From contig OZ038320.1 of the NCBI GenBank assembly GCA_964035795.1, positions 10,351,726 through 10,415,725 on the forward strand: a DNA stretch of 64,000 nucleotides, written 5' to 3'. Source of the stretch: Pterobdella sp. o SKG-2022. Taxonomy: Eukaryota > Annelida > Clitellata > Hirudinida > Piscicolidae. The notes under the pieces were generated by a model, which did not search any database, was not told the DNA's origin, and saw only the letters and a list, made by a program, of their open reading frames with translations. Below are positions 1 through 11,725 of the stretch, piece after piece (the stretch's first letter is position 1; each line of letters starts with the position of its first letter). A program made the position numbers and the translations under genes.

Positions 1-224
1 CACTCTTCTGGTTACTACCATGTCGATTCATTATAATGCTCTGTTATAATTGCTTCACTTTTCTGTATTATAATGCACTATGATTATTGCTTTATGTCTC
101 AATAATATTACATAGAAATATTGAAGTGATACTATTATTACTACTATAAACTTAGCAAAACTGCATTATTTGTGTTAATAATTGATCATTAAGTGAAGCT
201 AAATAGTGGTTCATTGTAACACAG

Positions 225-3200
225 CCTACCCTCTTTGAGGGCATAGTAAATGATGCAGTGAGGTCACTGAAGGATGTTGTTGGCGATGAAAGTCAAGCTA
301 AAAGAGTTAGTGTTTGCTTTAGGCTTATAAAGATATTATAATTCAATGAGATGTTTCAACAGTTTTCATGTTTTAATGAATGATTTGATGTCATTGAAAG
401 GTATTAAAACAAATTTTGCGTTAAAAAATCCTTTTTTAAGCCCATAACTAATCTAATCTTATATTTATATTACGATTTTTCAACTATTTTTATGAATTCA
501 TATATTGAAATTTTTGTTGATGTAACTACACAGTTATTTGGAGACGGCTCCAAAAACAAAGTGAAGACGTATAACATATGCAAGTCTCTCTTGCAAGCAT
601 TCGCCATTACTTTGCATGGACTGGCCTACAGTAATGAGAAGAATAAGGATTCTTCAATGAACAATAATGATTCCAACTACAACAGGAGGTTGGTTCTTGT
701 ATGATGATCAAGATGAATCACTTTAATCAAGGTGCATAAATTAGTGCTTAATTTTCTTTGAATATATTGAGGTAATCTCATGCCAATATAGTGAAAATTT
801 CATATTTTAGATTTTGGTTAATTAATCGTTCAGGTTGTTTGAAATAAAAATTAACTTTTCTATCAGACTATCGAAGGGGAAAGGGAAGGAGCTTGAACCC
901 CTGCCAAAGGTGGGTTAATGTTCAAAAAAAGTTTTTAATCCTGTTGATTGTAATGTAATGCGGTATTTCTAAAGCGCTTTTTCTTGCTACAAATTTAATG
1001 TAGCGAAAACACACTGTAGAACAGGTGCTAATTGTCGGCCCACGCGGGATCGAACCCGGTAACTTTAGATAATTAGTCTAATGCTTAACCATTGAGCTAT
1101 TTTGGCCGACAATATGAATATGCCCCATTTCAAATTAATTATATTAATTTCAAGGATAAAAAGCTGTTGATAATTCTTAACAATTCTTCGTTGACATCTC
1201 GCCTCCTCATTCCCCGCCTGTTGGACACCTTCCACAACCACCACTACCCCATCCAACAGCAAGATTCCCCCGTTAGTAGTGCAGCTTCTGATACCATACG
1301 TAGTATTATGATACCATTTCAATGTATTCTATCTAATTGCGGGCACCTAAACAGAATATGGTCGTGAACTATTTATGAATATTAAGCGCAGTTAACAGAT
1401 TTTCCAAGGGAAACAAAGAGCATAAAATTCGTAATCTTTTTCAAATTTTTTTTGTATACATATTGGGTTTTCAATCTCCTCTATTTTTTCAACTTTTGGA
1501 AAATCTTTCATTTTTAGATTATGATAGAATAAGCTCTGAGAATAATTTATGAAGACGGTCTATAGTTTTAATAAATTGTATTGAAATCAAATACTAAACA
1601 TCACAAACGTGCTAGCATGGGAACGGACATAAACGATTACTATGAAATAGAATATCAATATCATTTTGCAGGATATTTTGAAGGACTACGACAAGCTGTA
1701 TGAAGATGTATTCAAGCAGTATATTAGCCACAAGGTGAGTTTTAATGGTTCCACACCATATGGGCACATCTTATAAGTGCATGTTGTACTCTATGATAGT
1801 GTTTGTTATTTTTTTTAAACGGGGATCATGAAATGTCATTGTATGAATCAACTTTTGAAAAAAAATTATTCCTGTTCTTTTTATTAAATTCTGTTTCAAT
1901 ATTTCAAAAACGTTCATTAGAACGAAGCAATAGTTTAAAAAAGTTTAAATACGTTGCCTTCGATATAACCTTCCACTTTATTAATATAATACGTATATAA
2001 ATTATCAAAACGAAAATTTCTAGAATTTAAAAACTAGATATTGCTTCTATATCAAACAAGCACTTCCACCTACAAAAGGTTGACGTGATAGTGGCATTAT
2101 TGGAGCACAACATGAACCTCACATGTGCCCAATGGCAGGACTGTCCAGTGCCCAAAGGTTATTTATATTGCTTATGTTGTCTGTCATACTTGAGAATAAT
2201 TGTATAGGATTTGATTGATTCTTTAAAAGCATATTTGTGAAACCTCGTAATCTCATCATTTTTATTAAATCGTATTAGGCTAATTTGGTTATTATGTATT
2301 ATGTTGTCAAACAGGTAATGCAAATTGAAGTTTTTAATGTAAATAATAGCAACTACATTGGCTTTTTATGCACAGGAGTTGGATACTGGGTGAAGAAATG
2401 CCTCTTCTCCTTTGTTGCTATCCATGCCGAAGTTGGTTTTGTTTTTGCACATTTTTTACAAACAGCTTTATTATAAACAAAATATTAATGATATTGGTTG
2501 GTTGAAAGATGAATAAACGCAAAATTTTTACTAATTTTTCAAAACGATAACGTGATTAATCGTTTTTATATATTTTCATAATTTCTAAGCAGAAATATAA
2601 GAATGAAATACATAGTTCTCTTACAAACTTTTAACAATCATGTTTTAAATTCCCGTTATTAAGCATAATTCAGACAAATCAATCGATATAACTATTGAAA
2701 AAGGTGTACTCTATCGGACCAGTATTCTTGCACAAGGTGATGAATAATGTTGTGGAAACTACAGCGGAGGAGGTGAGTAGAGTGCTCCAATGTGTGCATG
2801 CCTTCTCTCACAATGCTGCTCTTCAGGTGGTTGTGGTCCCGCGATTTTTTTATTTAGTATGATTTAGTAACCTTGTACTAAACTATGAATAAGAAACTGT
2901 TTGGTGGATTTTTGAAATTGTATTAACCTTTTATGCATAGAACTCGTTATCTTGTTTTGTAATTTGGAAGTTTACGAGCTAGTTAGATTAACCGTATAAG
3001 TTTTCATTTTATCATTAGGTAAGTGTATTAGATTACTATATCATGGTATAGTATTATTATTACTATTTATAGAATATAATGTCAAATTTATATTTTTGCT
3101 CATCGCTCATTCCAAAATCATTAGGAAAATAAATTATTACATGCCAAATGATCACGAGGTAGGCACATCTTGACATTGAAGCATTCGACTTGTCTATAGG

Positions 3201-3690
3201 AACCTTCAAGACATCAAACTCAAAGTAATTATAAAGCCCCATGATATGATGATAACTTAAGATTTTATAAATTTTATTTCAATTTCTTATATTATAATTT
3301 AACCTTGTTTTCTATAGAAAATACTTTCGGGATGCTAACAAAGTTATTCCATCTCTCAATAAAGAACAGTTTGTGTAAGATTTGTCTTATTGAAACTTAA
3401 TCTAAATATGAATTATTCGATATGATAATGTTAGTCATTATATTAAATATTTAAATATGAATATACCTTCATTAATTTACCAAAACATTCATCATTTTTT
3501 ACCATCTTTATAGTTCCTTTTGATGGGGTTGGACGATTTTCAAATTTAAAATCAAGTTTACCTGTTTAAGTTATTTCGATTCATGTTGAAACCGTACAGA
3601 GTGAAGGATGCCATGTTAGAAACCTTTAAGTCGCAGATGTTTTTCTATCTACAATGCTTCAGTTCACAAACACAAAAGAGACTTCTGTGA
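225..3690 (+). CDS. EXOC2: Exocyst complex component 2 (Sec5), C-terminal part, ten exons, 5' end outside window
   Basis: Subunit of the exocyst, which tethers secretory vesicles to the plasma membrane. Exons I infer: 225-306, 534-698, 1155-1271, 1672-1734, 2079-2157, 2376-2431, 2704-2826, 3163-3224, 3318-3374, 3600-3690 (stop TGA 3688-3690). From 534 on, all exon phases join without a break. The translation follows the known EXOC2 C-terminus in order: LLIILNNSSLTSRLLIPRLL, then YDKLYEDVFKQYISHKVDVI, WQDCPVPKGVGYW, FVAIHAEVYSIGPVFLHKV, EEVSRVLQCVHAFSHNAALQ, AHLDIEAFDLSIGTF, and a final helix ending FKSQMFFYLQCFSSQ. The identification rests on similarity to the vertebrate protein recalled from memory. 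The join 306/534 is out of frame by one base; an A5 run at 300-304 may hold one extra base. GTGAGT at 2773 is coding, not a donor. Confidence is high for the 3' exons and lower for 225-306. Confidence 0.85.
960..1110 (-). mobile_element. tRNA-derived SINE, copy 1
   Basis: Read on the minus strand, a tRNA-like head (1110-1034) is followed by a body containing TTAGCACCTGTTCTACAGTG and then TTTGTAGCAAGAAAAAGCG. The same body occurs on the plus strand near 60650-60720, so this is a dispersed element. It lies in an EXOC2 intron, ending 45 bp before the exon at 1155. The end below 974 is not defined. Confidence 0.6.
1034..1110 (-). pseudogene. tRNA-Ile(AAT)-like head of the SINE
   Basis: Ends GTCGGCC and GGCCGAC pair over 7 bp. 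An anticodon stem TTAGA/TCTAA encloses the loop CTAATTA (anticodon AAT). Box A is TAGCTCAATGG and box B GGTTCGATCCC. The T stem is one base short and there are extra bases before the D arm, so it is not a functional tRNA. Confidence 0.55.
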
Positions 3691-3963
3691 CATATTCGTT
3701 CTATGTAATCATATTTTTATACTGTTAAAGTTTGCTTCTTATTGGAATTTTTGTTTATTTATTTAAAATTTGTTCGAATTGTCAATTGTTATAGCAAAAA
3801 GTTATACACATTTTTTTCTCATTTGTTTTTTTTTCATATATTTCTTGTTTAAATTTTGTTTCTTCTTCAACTTTTCACAATAATTTTAGGGGTTTTCTAT
3901 GAAATCATTAAGTAGTTTTGAGATTCTATTGTGAAATTATAAAATCTTTGTTCATTTCAGATT

Positions 3964-3969
3964 AATAAA
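3964..3969 (+). terminator. Candidate EXOC2 poly(A) signal AATAAA
   Basis: A canonical AATAAA lies 274 bp after the EXOC2 stop codon. AT-rich DNA makes chance hits common. Confidence 0.3.
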
Positions 3970-4040
3970 AGTCCAAAACAATTAAGTTTCAACACAGATA
4001 ACTTGCAATTCATTATTTTTGGAAATAGACACTTATTTTT

Positions 4041-4091
4041 GATATTATGATATTATTTGTGATATATTTATGATATTATTTGATATTATTT
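4041..4091. repeat. Imperfect tandem repeat of GATATTAT(T) units
   Basis: About five degenerate copies of a GATATTATTT-type unit follow one another. No coding potential. Confidence 0.5.
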
Positions 4092-5394
4092 GGGCTTTAT
4101 GATATAACGTTAATATAATGCATGAAAATTTATATAGTGATTTTTATTTCAGATTAGTAAAACGTTCCGTGAATAGTAAAATATGTTTGATAATTTTGTA
4201 ATGTCCAATTAATAATTTTACTGTGGCACCACCCAAAAAGCTCTTAAGAGCTTGTTCCGATTATGACTGTAATAACAAAAAATCACTGCAAAAATTTGGT
4301 GAAAACCATTAATAAAAGTCTAAATGAGCTCTAGAAATACTTTTATAGTATACTACGATTAATCGACCATTTTGTGCGCAGAAACACTTCTAAACGAGCG
4401 ACTGAAAACTCATGAATGAAAACTAAAAACTCATCTAAACCTCAAAAAAGTTGAGATTCATAGCAGGTGATGTGACAGGCCTGGTTAGTCCCTGCATTTA
4501 TCAGTAACTATTTTAACACAGTTTCATACTACACAAATTTTTCCAATCTAGTAGCTACAACTATAATACAAATATACTAATAATTATAATAAAAGATCAA
4601 TATTGAACTGAATAATTTGAAAAAGACCTTTATTTCATGGGCTCAGGCTCAAAAAACCTACTAAAAAAATAAATAATTAGTAACTAATAACAGAAATAAT
4701 AATAGATCAAAAAAATTTTTTAGAAAAAAATACATTTAAAATGTTTAGAAACCAGATAGTTTTCTTGAGCTCTACATTATCATCAAAACAGCCTGAATAT
4801 TCAAATGATTATATTTTTATTTTTTGACGTAAAAACCATAAAATAAATGTCTCTTACAAATTATGCTAACGTTTTATGTTAAGACTAAAATTTTTTGAAA
4901 ACGATAGCTTTTTTCTTAAAAAAATGTGTTCTAACGCCGAGTTTTGATGAATAATTTAAAAAAAGCTATCAAATAATATATAAATGTCTTTAGGAGAATA
5001 TTCAATTGATTTCTCGAGTAAGTGTTTTTTTTTGAATTTCTCATATTTTGAAAAAATTATATATACTTCAATTTATTGAAAATACATACGATGTCTCTAA
5101 AAACTGAAATTATAATCTGCATTCACTTGATAATAACGATTTGAATCAAACAATTATTAACTGATTAATAACACGAATCTTTTCGAAAGTTGAACTCACA
5201 TTATCAAGTATACGTTTTCGTTAATAGGCTAGTTTAGTTAATCATATAATAATTATCTAGTTTTAAACTTGGAAAGTATTAATTTACTAAAGCCCACATT
5301 TCAATTTCAAACCTATGACGATAGTTTGAGGCTAATAACTGTACATTTGGTTCCCTATATCATATCATTTTATTATATTCAGCATTTTTTCCTT

Positions 5395-5815
5395 TTCCAA
5401 GGAGTCACTGACCTAACCCTCTTTCTGCATTTTACCCTGTCATAAGCATCTTTGAGACCTATCCAAACCTACGACAAAAGTTTTCCATCATACCTTTCCA
5501 AGCTAACCTTGTCCTTCCCCTTTCTCTACTACCTTCAACCTCAAACCTCCATGCCCGTTTTACACGATCTTCATTCTTTTTCCTATCCTGCGTTTAAAAG
5601 CTAGCTCACTTTCTTCTCCACCATTCATATCATCCCCTATATAACCAAAATTATTCACTCTCTCCAACTCACTGACAACTATTTGAAAAATTCATACAAA
5701 CCCTGCATTCAAAATTTCCATTCATCCTACAAGAAAGTCTCTTTACCCTAGCACACCGCGCATGAACCCACTTCTTACATGACTTGGACCTCACATAGTT
5801 TACCTTAGCCCTTTT
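5395..5815 (-). mobile_element. Non-LTR retrotransposon relic, C-terminal ORF2 fragment
   Basis: On the minus strand, pieces of a LINE ORF2 C-terminus occur in the normal order. First is a Cys/His knuckle (SKSCKKWVHARCARV, then NFECRVCMNF). Next is a segment like the usual YLGD-GG region (NNFGYIGDDMNGGEESE). Last is GSRERGRTRLAWKGMMENF. Stops and frame changes interrupt them, so it is dead. The family resembles LINEs common in invertebrates whose ORF2 ends in a zinc knuckle; I do not assign a clade. Confidence 0.6.
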
Positions 5816-6356
5816 ACCATTAATATATCTCTCATATCAGTGGCGTTAACTGATTCTGATTCTAAATGAATATAAAAACAACAATATTTGAATTTTTTTT
5901 ATTTCGGAGAAGCTTTTCGATACATTCTAGGTCATCATCAGGTAACTAATGCAAATATTGTGGTGTTTTTATGATTCAAAATTTTGAGACTATTTATTCA
6001 TAAACGAATATAAATTTTGAAGTAATAGGGTATAACGCATGATGCATAAAAATTTTTCATCATTAAATATAATCACTATATATACCAAAAAATACGTTAA
6101 AATTATAAGAAAACACAATTTTCAACGAATCAGTTCTTTTTATAAGAGGAACTCACATTACTAAGCGATACATACAAACAGCTGTTAATTTATTCTTAAC
6201 ACCATGTATACAATCTTGAAACCAGCGGCGTAAATGATATGAAAAGGTTAGAATTTAAAGATATTTTATATGAGTACATATGAGGATATTTAGCATGTAA
6301 TAAATTTGAGCAGCTTTTAATTTTATAGTGAGTATGTAGACAAAACGAAAGTACAT
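5816..6356. other. Intergenic DNA downstream of GNPTAB
   Basis: No gene seen. A TTTATT at about 6189-6194 is AATAAA on the minus strand and is a candidate GNPTAB poly(A) signal. Confidence 0.5.
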
Positions 6357-9300
6357 CTAAAATGTATAAAAACGTTTTGAAAGGAATTTTCTAAAAAATT
6401 TAGAAAATAAAGACATGATTTCGATTTTAAAATGTATTTTCAAAATTAAACAAAAAACAAAAACTAATGAAATTTTGAACCCAAAATACAAGTTTGATTT
6501 GTAGAGTAGATATTTTCGATATTCTTTGATGGACTTGAAAGGCACAAACTCATGTTCCAGTTCAAATTGAGAACGATGTGGAAACAACGTTTCATAGAAA
6601 TCTTTAATCAAAAACTGAATCTTCTCTTTGACTTCTGAATGCTCATCTATGTCATCATTTAAACATATGAATTTTGTTGGTTTTTTTCTAACACTGTCCA
6701 ACTGGCTCAAAACAACAGTATCATTACTACCTAGCATCAAAAAGCTTACGAAATCATTAGTGAATTCAATTTTTAGGTGCTCATATTTTGACTTATTTCC
6801 AAAATTTATTATTAGCTTGTCTTTTAAATTTTTACACTCTTTTACTTCCTCTAATGTTAATTCAAATCTTTTATGAATTTTATCATTAAGACTATTCTCA
6901 ATTCTAGGTTCTTTTAAAAGGTTCGAATTACTTTTGCAATTGTTTATTTCATTTGATAAAGATTCTAAATCATCTGATTTAAACGGAATATTATATAGAC
7001 GAGTGGCTAGTAGTCTAATTTCTCTGCTTGATAAACCTCCAGACTCATCTACATCAAATTCTTGAAAAATCTTTTCAATTGGTACTTTTTCTTGTTCACT
7101 CATGACGAAATAAACATAAGAGAAGGGAAGCTGCATATCTTCATCGGATCGCAACTTGTGCGAGGATGTTGCATCAAATTCACTCTGGTATTTCAAAATT
7201 AACTTTTCGAGAATGAATTTATTAAAATAATATGCTGAATGAGCTGGAATTTTTCGATCTTTAATACCATAATCTCTGTTGTAGAGGCGGTTAACATGTT
7301 TAATAGAATTAGAAAATGAATCCATCAAATGTCGATTTTTAAAACTGCCAGCAGAATAATTGAACGTTGGTTTCATAATGAAAGAACGAGAGGGAACATC
7401 TTGAAACTTACTCTCATCCTCGTCATTATGAAAAAAAGCTTTTAGCTTTCGCATTGAATAATCACCTTTCTTGTCGTCTCCTATATTCCCATCGGTATTT
7501 CCGAGTGAAGAGCTTTTATAAGGTTTTGATGAAGCATGATTCAAATTGATATTTTTCCTCGAATCCATATTTTTATTTTTCATGGGAAACGCGTTAGGAA
7601 AAGCATTAGATGTCTCTACAAAATATTTTATGGCTGCCGAAGAAAAGTCCTTATTTTTTTTTTTTAGGTAACTTTCAATTAGTCTATATTGTTCGTTTAA
7701 ATAACCTTTGTTGGTTAGATACCCAGATTCGAAGTTAAACTTCAAATTTTTCAATCCTTTCTTTATAGCCTTTGGCATAGATTCTTGGTTTAATGAAATA
7801 TTCAAGTTGAAATTAGTGAAGTTTAAAACTTTTGGATAAAGTTCAGTATAATTATCAAAAAATGCTTGATAATTTAGATTTTTTTTTAATTGATCAACAG
7901 AATGTGACAAAACGGGTAATGATTTTACTTCTTTTTGAAATGATGTGTCTAAGTTGATTGAAAAATTGAAAAGTGATTCTTGCTCATGTACTTTGAACTT
8001 GAGAGAGCAATTCACTATAAAATTTGACGAGTTTTCTCTGATAACTAAGATGAGTGAGTGAAATTTTTTAGCAATGACAAACGTTCTAACTTTTTTTGAT
8101 TCACTAAAAGATCCTTCTATTATGCCGAAATCTTTCGAATATAATTTTTCGTAAGAAAAAATCAGATTGTTATAACCTTTAAAATCATAAAATAGAACAG
8201 AGGTGTTTAGAACAACTTTTTGAATTTTATCGAAATTATCAAGACCGCAGTCTCCGGCGTCGAAGCCACAGTTGAAAACGTTACATGTTTCATCGCAGTA
8301 ACTATCTGCCAACCACTTATCTGAACAGCCGTCATTGCAGTACTGTAATTCTTCTTTGAAGACTTTAGCAGATGAACTTTTTAAAGAATTACTACGTAAA
8401 CTTTCTTTTAATTTAGCGTTATTGAGAAGACAGTCACCGGCATCAAATTCGCATTCAGATTTGTTGCATGTTTTGTCGCAATAACCATCCCCTAACCACG
8501 AGTTTGGACAACCGCCACTGCACTTGGGCACTGGATGAGTTAGATATATCTTATAAACTTCTTCTTCACTTTCGAAATCATCAGGCCATATGGGTTTACC
8601 GAAAAAGAAATCATCATTAAGGTATATAAACCTTTCAGCCAACCCCGGAATGTTAACAAGATTAGATTCGATTGCAGGAGATGAAAATGTAGGAAGATGA
8701 GAATGATTTTTAAAAATATCTTTGTGTGCAACGAGTTCTAAGCGCGGATGATATATATTAAGCCATGAAGGAATTTGTCCGTTTGTAACGAGAAAAATTT
8801 TTCTTATCCAAGGAGCAAACTTTTGTACCGATCTTAAAGAATATTTCAACTCTTCATTGTCTCTGAATCGATTTTCACTAGATTCTGAAAGTAGTTTCCT
8901 TCTTTTGTCTTTCCAAACAAAAGCAGCTTTCAACAAAAATGCGGGTTTTAATAAAATAGAACTTAAAGACTGTTGAGGGGATGAGCCTTTTTTAGTGAAA
9001 ACGATAACAATCTCATTATCAGAATCGTAAGAAATTTTTAATACATTTGTTTCTTTGATATCTTTGTATACCATATTTATAGTTTCATTTGTGAATGTTT
9101 TAGAAGGAATAATATAAAATTGGTTGTTATCATAAATGTTTTTCAGTGTCAAATCGGTTGTGAAAAATAGTTGTTCAGAAAACCTATCACTAAAATAATT
9201 ACTTTTTAAATATGTAAAAATTTGTAGATCAGAACTTGATTTAAAAATTATGAAGGATAAATTGTTATAATTTGTTTCTAAGGCAAAGATTTTACGTGAA

Positions 9301-9794
9301 AATAATTCTTTAAAAATTCCTGTAGTTTCCAATTCTTTTTTAAAATTTTTTTTCAAAACTATTCCGTTAGTAATAAAACATTTTTTAGCTTGAATACAAT
9401 TATCAAGTAGCTCGTCATGTGAAAAATTTGCAGAATTTCTAGTTTTTTCAAGATTGATAAGCAATTCAGGATCAGAGCCGTTAACCCAGGTATATATTAG
9501 ATCAATTGGCATTTTCGAACATAATCTTTTTTGATATGATTTTTCTAATAAATTATCTTTAAAAAAATCATTGTTGCATCTGTAATCTTCTCTGTATGCG
9601 ATTATAACTTCTCCAAAATGTAAAATGGATATAATACAAACAGTTATCAAACTTAGCAAAAAAATTGTCGAATACCTTAAAGATAAAAAATCATAAAATT
9701 TGGTTTTCAATACCTTGAAAAAAATAATTGGAGAATGTAAAAAAACTTTAAAAAGCGAATTTTAAGTATTAATTTTTACCTTGGTTCCGTTCAT
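6357..9794 (-). CDS. GNPTAB: N-acetylglucosamine-1-phosphotransferase alpha/beta precursor, two exons
   Basis: Golgi enzyme that adds GlcNAc-1-phosphate to mannose of lysosomal hydrolases, the first step of the mannose-6-phosphate tag. Exon 1 is 9794-9780 (five codons, MNGTK). After a 66-bp intron (GTAAAA...TTTCAAG), exon 2 is 9713-6357; the sum is 1123 aa. Visible: an N-terminal membrane segment (about 20-40); Stealth CR1 with PIDLIYTWVNGSDPELL (about 74-98); CR2 with RFRDNEELKYSLRS and VTNGQIPSWLN (about 285-325); LPTFSSPAIESN and YLNDDFFFGKPIWPDDF; two LNR/Notch repeats (about 403-433 and 464-494); CR3 around KIPAHSAYYF and SHKLRSDEDMQLPFSYVYF; an EF-hand loop DVDESGGLSSRE; CR4 around FICLNDDID; a C-terminal membrane segment. 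Both membrane anchors and all Stealth blocks are present, so it looks functional. The large exon has no in-frame ATG before the membrane segment, which is why the tiny upstream exon was chosen. Confidence 0.95.
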
Positions 9795-10221
9795 TGTATG
9801 TCACACATAGTTAGATAAATTTATCTCTTAAGAACTTGGTAAAAAACTAATTTTGATTGGAATACACTAAATGTTTTACCGCTGTTTTTCTTTTAAAAGT
9901 GGAAGCTTTTTTTTAAAAGTTATTTTAAAAAAATATTTTTTTAAAAAGTAATTCATGCGCTATTTATCATAAAAATATATACAGTAAAAATAAAAAACTG
10001 TATTTTGGGTTAAGTTTACTTGAACTTCAAACTAATGGAAATTTTCCTTTTCCAGCTTTCTGAAATTTTGAGCTATATATAAACTTCTTCATAAGTTTTT
10101 TTCATCATGGACTTTAACATTAATTAAAGGTAAAGTTTTATATTTTTGATAAATTAAGACCAAATACCTAGATGGTGCGTAAAACTAAGGTTTTCTCCAA
10201 ATTGATATAAAGTTCTAAAGG
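9795..10221. promoter_or_regulatory. Divergent intergenic region between GNPTAB and the CK1-like kinase
   Basis: The two start codons face away from each other with 427 bp between them, so the segment probably holds both promoters. I see no clear TATA box placed for either gene; the sequence is AT-rich. Confidence 0.45.
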
Positions 10222-11585
10222 ATGACATCTGAAACCTCGAATTCGAATGACAGTGGTTACACAGCTACTTCTATTCATGAAATAAAAAATTCTTCTACTG
10301 CTAGTTTAGTTGGAAATGATCCTAAAATTGAAAAAGAAAGATTAAACAATCAATTAGAAACTGAAGAAGTTATTGTTGGTGATTATGAAAATAAATCAAA
10401 ATTGTTGAAAAGAATTTCTGGAGGAACATTCGGGGAAGTTTATTTGGGAGAATTTGGGGGAGAAAAAAAGTTAGTAGCAGTTAAATTAGAACCTCAAAAT
10501 TCATGGATACAACCTACCTTGATGAATGAAGGAAAGATTTATCGAAAACTTGGTTATCAAGTAGAGAGGGTTCCTGTTTTATATTGGTTCGGATTTCATG
10601 GGTCAAACCATGCTTATGCTGGTATGATTCTTGAGTTATTAGGAGATAATTTATATGAAAAATGGGTTACTCAAAATCAAGAATTTTCTCTAAAGACAAT
10701 GTTAATGCTGATTGATGAGACAATCTGTTGTCTTGAAGTTATTCATTCAAAAGGTTGTGTGCATAGAGATATCAGTCCAAACAACTTTGCACTTGCCCTT
10801 CAACCATCACAGATTCCAAAAATACACATTTTTGATTTTGGGCATGCTCAGTTCATGCCAAAACAAGGGCAAATGGTTTTTCGTTCCACATCTCAATATT
10901 CAAACATCAACAAAAGTATTAAAGTAGTAGGAACTCCTAGGTTTGCCAGTATATTTTCTCATAAAGGTCTTGCTCCTTCATATAGAGATGACCTCGAAGC
11001 ATTGGGTTATGTTTGGATTTATTTTATGAAAGGAAGATTGCCTTGGCAGGGAATAAAAGGTGCCAGTCATGAGGAGAAGCTACAACATATCGGTTGGTCT
11101 TGTATAATTTGAAGATTACATTTCCATTATATAAAATTTGTAATCTAAACTGTCATGTTAAATCATGGTTTGTATGGATCAATATTTTATTTTTGTGTCA
11201 TCCATTATTTAAATGATTAATTTTTTTTAACATTGATTGTGTTTTCAAAATAAAAGTATTTTTTTGTATGCAATATAAAATATTGAATGAATGAGCGGAT
11301 TGTTTGCAACATCTTAATCAAACATCATTCTATTAAAAATATGATTACATATTATACTCAACATTCTCAATTTTATTTATTCTTACAGGAAGATACAAAG
11401 AAGAATTTGCCTTAGAAGATCTGTGTGATAACCTACCTAATGAATTTTTATCATACTTAAAATATGTTAGAAGCCTCAATCATATGCAAAAACCCAACTA
11501 CTCGGAAATAAGGAATTTATTCAAAAATCTAGCTGCAACAAACAACATAATTTATGATTGGAATTATGATTGGAGTATGTCTTGA
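10222..11585 (+). CDS. Casein kinase 1-family Ser/Thr protein kinase, divergent
   Basis: Two exons, 10222-11092 and 11389-11585, give 355 aa; the intron starts GTTGGT and ends TTACAG. Visible: glycine loop GGTFGEVYLG (about 67-76), VAIK-type lysine in VAVKLEP (K88), catalytic loop HRDISPNNFAL (181-191), DFG (205-207), then GTPRFASIFSHKG and RDDLEALGYV...GRLPWQG, which are CK1-family signatures. The tail has LPNEFLSYLKYVRSL and KPNYSEIRNLF, as in CK1. CK1 kinases normally have HRDIKPDNF; here the lysine is replaced by serine (S185) and KPDN by SPNN. The catalytic Asp is kept, so activity is possible but uncertain. A 50-residue Ser/Thr/Asn-rich N-terminus precedes the kinase. Which CK1 subfamily it belongs to is not clear. 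An alternative 3' exon is listed separately. Confidence 0.9.
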
Positions 11586-11725
11586 TAAAGGTTTTTTTTT
11601 CATCATAAATATTTTGACAACTTATTTCGACACTACAATCATTCAATGTATATATTTTTCTTTTAATCAGCTCTGTTTTTTTTCTATTGATTAAACAATT
11701 TCAACTTGCGTTTTTTTATTTTTAG

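Larger units (their letters stand above)
3691..5394. other. EXOC2 3' region and intergenic DNA
   Basis: No coding region seen on either strand. It holds an AATAAA at 3964-3969 and a short imperfect repeat near 4041-4091; the rest is AT-rich. Confidence 0.6.

Noticed and set aside
1034..1110. Functional tRNA-Ile(AAT) gene
   Set aside because: The T stem lacks a base and the acceptor/D-arm junction has extra bases; the following body is shared with another copy, so it is a SINE head.
2773..2778. GTGAGT as a splice donor in EXOC2
   Set aside because: The reading frame continues through it as VSRVLQCVHAF, which matches EXOC2; the real donor is at 2827.
5910..5945. Hammerhead-ribozyme-like CTGATGA...CGAAA on the minus strand
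   Set aside because: The bases between the two core motifs cannot form stem II (T opposite C at the first pair), so the core would not fold.
6357..9713. GNPTAB as a processed retrocopy
   Set aside because: An in-frame first intron is present, the protein is intact, and no poly(A) tract follows the 3' end.
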